Under the pieces are notes generated by a model. It was not told the DNA's origin. It searched no databases and saw nothing but the letters and a program-made list of their open reading frames with translations. 6,944 nt of DNA, taken from NCBI GenBank assembly GCA_005888925.1, contig VBCP01000136.1:1-6944 (forward strand), in the 5' to 3' direction. Source of the stretch: Betaproteobacteria bacterium (GTDB lineage: Bacteria > Pseudomonadota > Gammaproteobacteria > Burkholderiales > SG8-39). The translations under genes were made by a program, and so were the position numbers. The number at the start of each line of letters is the position of its first letter. Position 1 is the first letter of the stretch. Below, piece by piece: positions 5,833 through 6,944 of this stretch.

Positions 5833-6944
5833 CTACCGGATAAATGCATTGATCGACTTGCGGCGTGCCTCGTCGAGCGCTTCCTCGTAGCCGGCGTCGG
5901 CGTAGCGCATCACGCCGGTCGCCGTGTCGTTGGTGAGCGAGAGCTCGAGGCGCTCGCCCGCTTCCGGCGTGCCATCGGCGATCAAAGTGACGCCGGCGCT
6001 CGTCATGTAGCCCGAATAGCCGCCGGCGCCGGAATGGATCGCCACCAGATCGGCCATCGAGGCGCAGTTCACCATCGCGTTGAGGAGCGGCCAGTCGGCG
6101 ATCGCGTCCGACCCGTCGCGCATGTTCTCGGTCATGATGTTCGGGTGCGCCATGGCGGCGCCGTCGAGGTGGTCGCGCGTGAAGGCAACCGGCGCCGACA
6201 GCTCTTTTTTCCTCACCAGCTGGTTCACCGCCAGCCCGAGCGCCGTGCGCTCGCCGTGGCCGAGCCAGGCGATGCGCGCCGGCAGCCCCTGGAAGGGCAC
6301 GTGCTCGCGCGCGAGCCGGATCCAGTTCGCCACCACCGGGTTCTGCGGGAACATTTCCAGCACCAGCTCGTCGATGCGCGCGATGTCGGCGGGATCGCCG
6401 CCGAGCGCGACCCAGCGGAACGGGCCGATGCCGCGCGCGAAGAGCGGCCGCAGGAACGCTTCCGAGAAGATCGGGATGTCGAAGGCGCGCTCGACGCCCG
6501 CCTGTCTTGCGTGGGTGCGGATCAGGTTGCCGTTGTCGAACACCACCGCGCCGGCGTGCTGGAAGTCGAGCATCGCGCGCACGTGCAGCGCGATCGAGCG
6601 CAGGCTGGCCTGCATCAGGCGCTGCGGCTCGGCGCTGCGCATGGCGCGCACCTCCGCGAGGCTGTAGCCGGCAGGCACGTAGCCGTAGACCAGGTCGTGC
6701 GCCGAGGTCTGGTCGGTGACGATGTCGGGAATCACGCCGCGGGCGAAGATCGCCGGATACACGTCTGCCGCATTGGCGCACAGGCCGACCGAAACCGGGC
6801 GCTTCTCGGCCATCAACGCAAGGGCATGGTCCAGGTCGCGCGCGCGTGTCTCCAGGTAACCGTTCTGCAGTCGCCGCTCGATGCGCTCCTCATCGACCTC
6901 GACGCAGAGGATCGCCGCCTTGGTCATGCGCCCGGCGAGCGGCT
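5833..6944 (-). CDS. Urocanase-family hydratase, divergent, N-terminus outside window
   Basis: The C-terminal about 370 residues of a urocanase (urocanate hydratase) family protein, normally about 555 residues; these enzymes use NAD+ as an electrophile to add water across an imidazole-acrylate. The frame is open to the right edge, where PLAGR precedes the apparent Met at 6927, as inside urocanase, so that Met is internal. Family landmarks: EVDEERI, then NAAD, DQTSAHD (NAD site, 263-267 in HutU numbering), GPFRWVALGGDP, FQGLPARI, TRDHLD, DGSDAIADWPLLNA and LTNDTATGVMRYADAGYE. Using QTSAH as anchor (offset 190), the essential Cys410 of HutU is Ala here (FQGLPARIAW), Tyr322 is Asn (FDNGN) and the HHGGGVG loop reads HSGAGGY with Gly492 kept. 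These changes suggest a different substrate, so I give no hut symbol. It leads directly into the hydantoinase gene. Confidence 0.92.
   Translation of the reverse strand, partial: PLAGRMTKAAILCVEVDEERIERRLQNGYLETRARDLDHALALMAEKRPVSVGLCANAADVYPAIFARGVIPDIVTDQTSAHDLVYGYVPAGYSLAEVRAMRSAEPQRLMQASLRSIALHVRAMLDFQHAGAVVFDNGNLIRTHARQAGVERAFDIPIFSEAFLRPLFARGIGPFRWVALGGDPADIARIDELVLEMFPQNPVVANWIRLAREHVPFQGLPARIAWLGHGERTALGLAVNQLVRKKELSAPVAFTRDHLDGAAMAHPNIMTENMRDGSDAIADWPLLNAMVNCASMADLVAIHSGAGGYSGYMTSAGVTLIADGTPEAGERLELSLTNDTATGVMRYADAGYEEALDEARRKSINAFIR

Noticed and set aside
5177..6781. 534-residue minus-strand open frame crossing the urocanase-hydantoinase junction
   Set aside because: It is an out-of-frame reading of both genes, very Arg-rich, with no domain of its own.

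Overview
The window is GC-rich and gene-dense. It carries seven genes on the minus strand, read from right to left, that look like one catabolic operon. A single truncated gene on the plus strand meets them tail to tail at the left edge. High GC, close gene packing and a Bug-type (tripartite tricarboxylate transporter) solute receptor next to degradative enzymes suggest a betaproteobacterium, probably Burkholderiales-like. This is an inference from gene content; no rRNA or other marker gene is present.

Layout: 2-571 (+) is the C-terminal end of an acyl-CoA synthetase. On the minus strand, in transcription order: a urocanase-family protein whose 5' end is off the window (5833-6944); a D-hydantoinase/dihydropyrimidinase (4462-5829); a class III adenylate cyclase with a C-terminal PilZ-like domain (3318-4394); an N-carbamoyl-D-amino-acid hydrolase-like nitrilase (2266-3282); the remains of an antibiotic-biosynthesis-monooxygenase (ABM) domain gene (2132-2356); a flavin reductase-like protein (1524-2132); and a Bug periplasmic binding protein (577-1527). 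Urocanase and hydantoinase are 3 bases apart. The last three genes overlap as TGATG and ATGA. No gene-free stretch exceeds 70 bases, and no RNA gene, mobile element or CRISPR array is visible.

How the genes may work together: a urocanase-type hydration gives an imidazolone- or thiohydantoin-type propionate. Once at the hydantoin level, a hydantoinase opens the ring to an N-carbamoyl amino acid and a carbamoylase releases the amino acid, ammonia and CO2. The order urocanase-like, hydantoinase, carbamoylase therefore reads as a hydantoin-propionate route to a glutamate-type product, distinct from the usual HutI/HutG route. The urocanase-like protein has Ala at the position of the essential Cys410 and Asn at the position of NAD-contacting Tyr322, so its substrate is probably not plain urocanate. 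Thiourocanate, from ergothioneine, is an attractive candidate. The flavin reductase and ABM genes could supply an oxidative step, and the Bug protein could capture the substrate.

Two places look damaged. The hydantoinase lacks 26 residues between two metal-ligand histidines, in frame. The nitrilase runs out of frame into an ABM gene that has lost its start. Either the operon is decaying or the assembly dropped short pieces; reads would decide.
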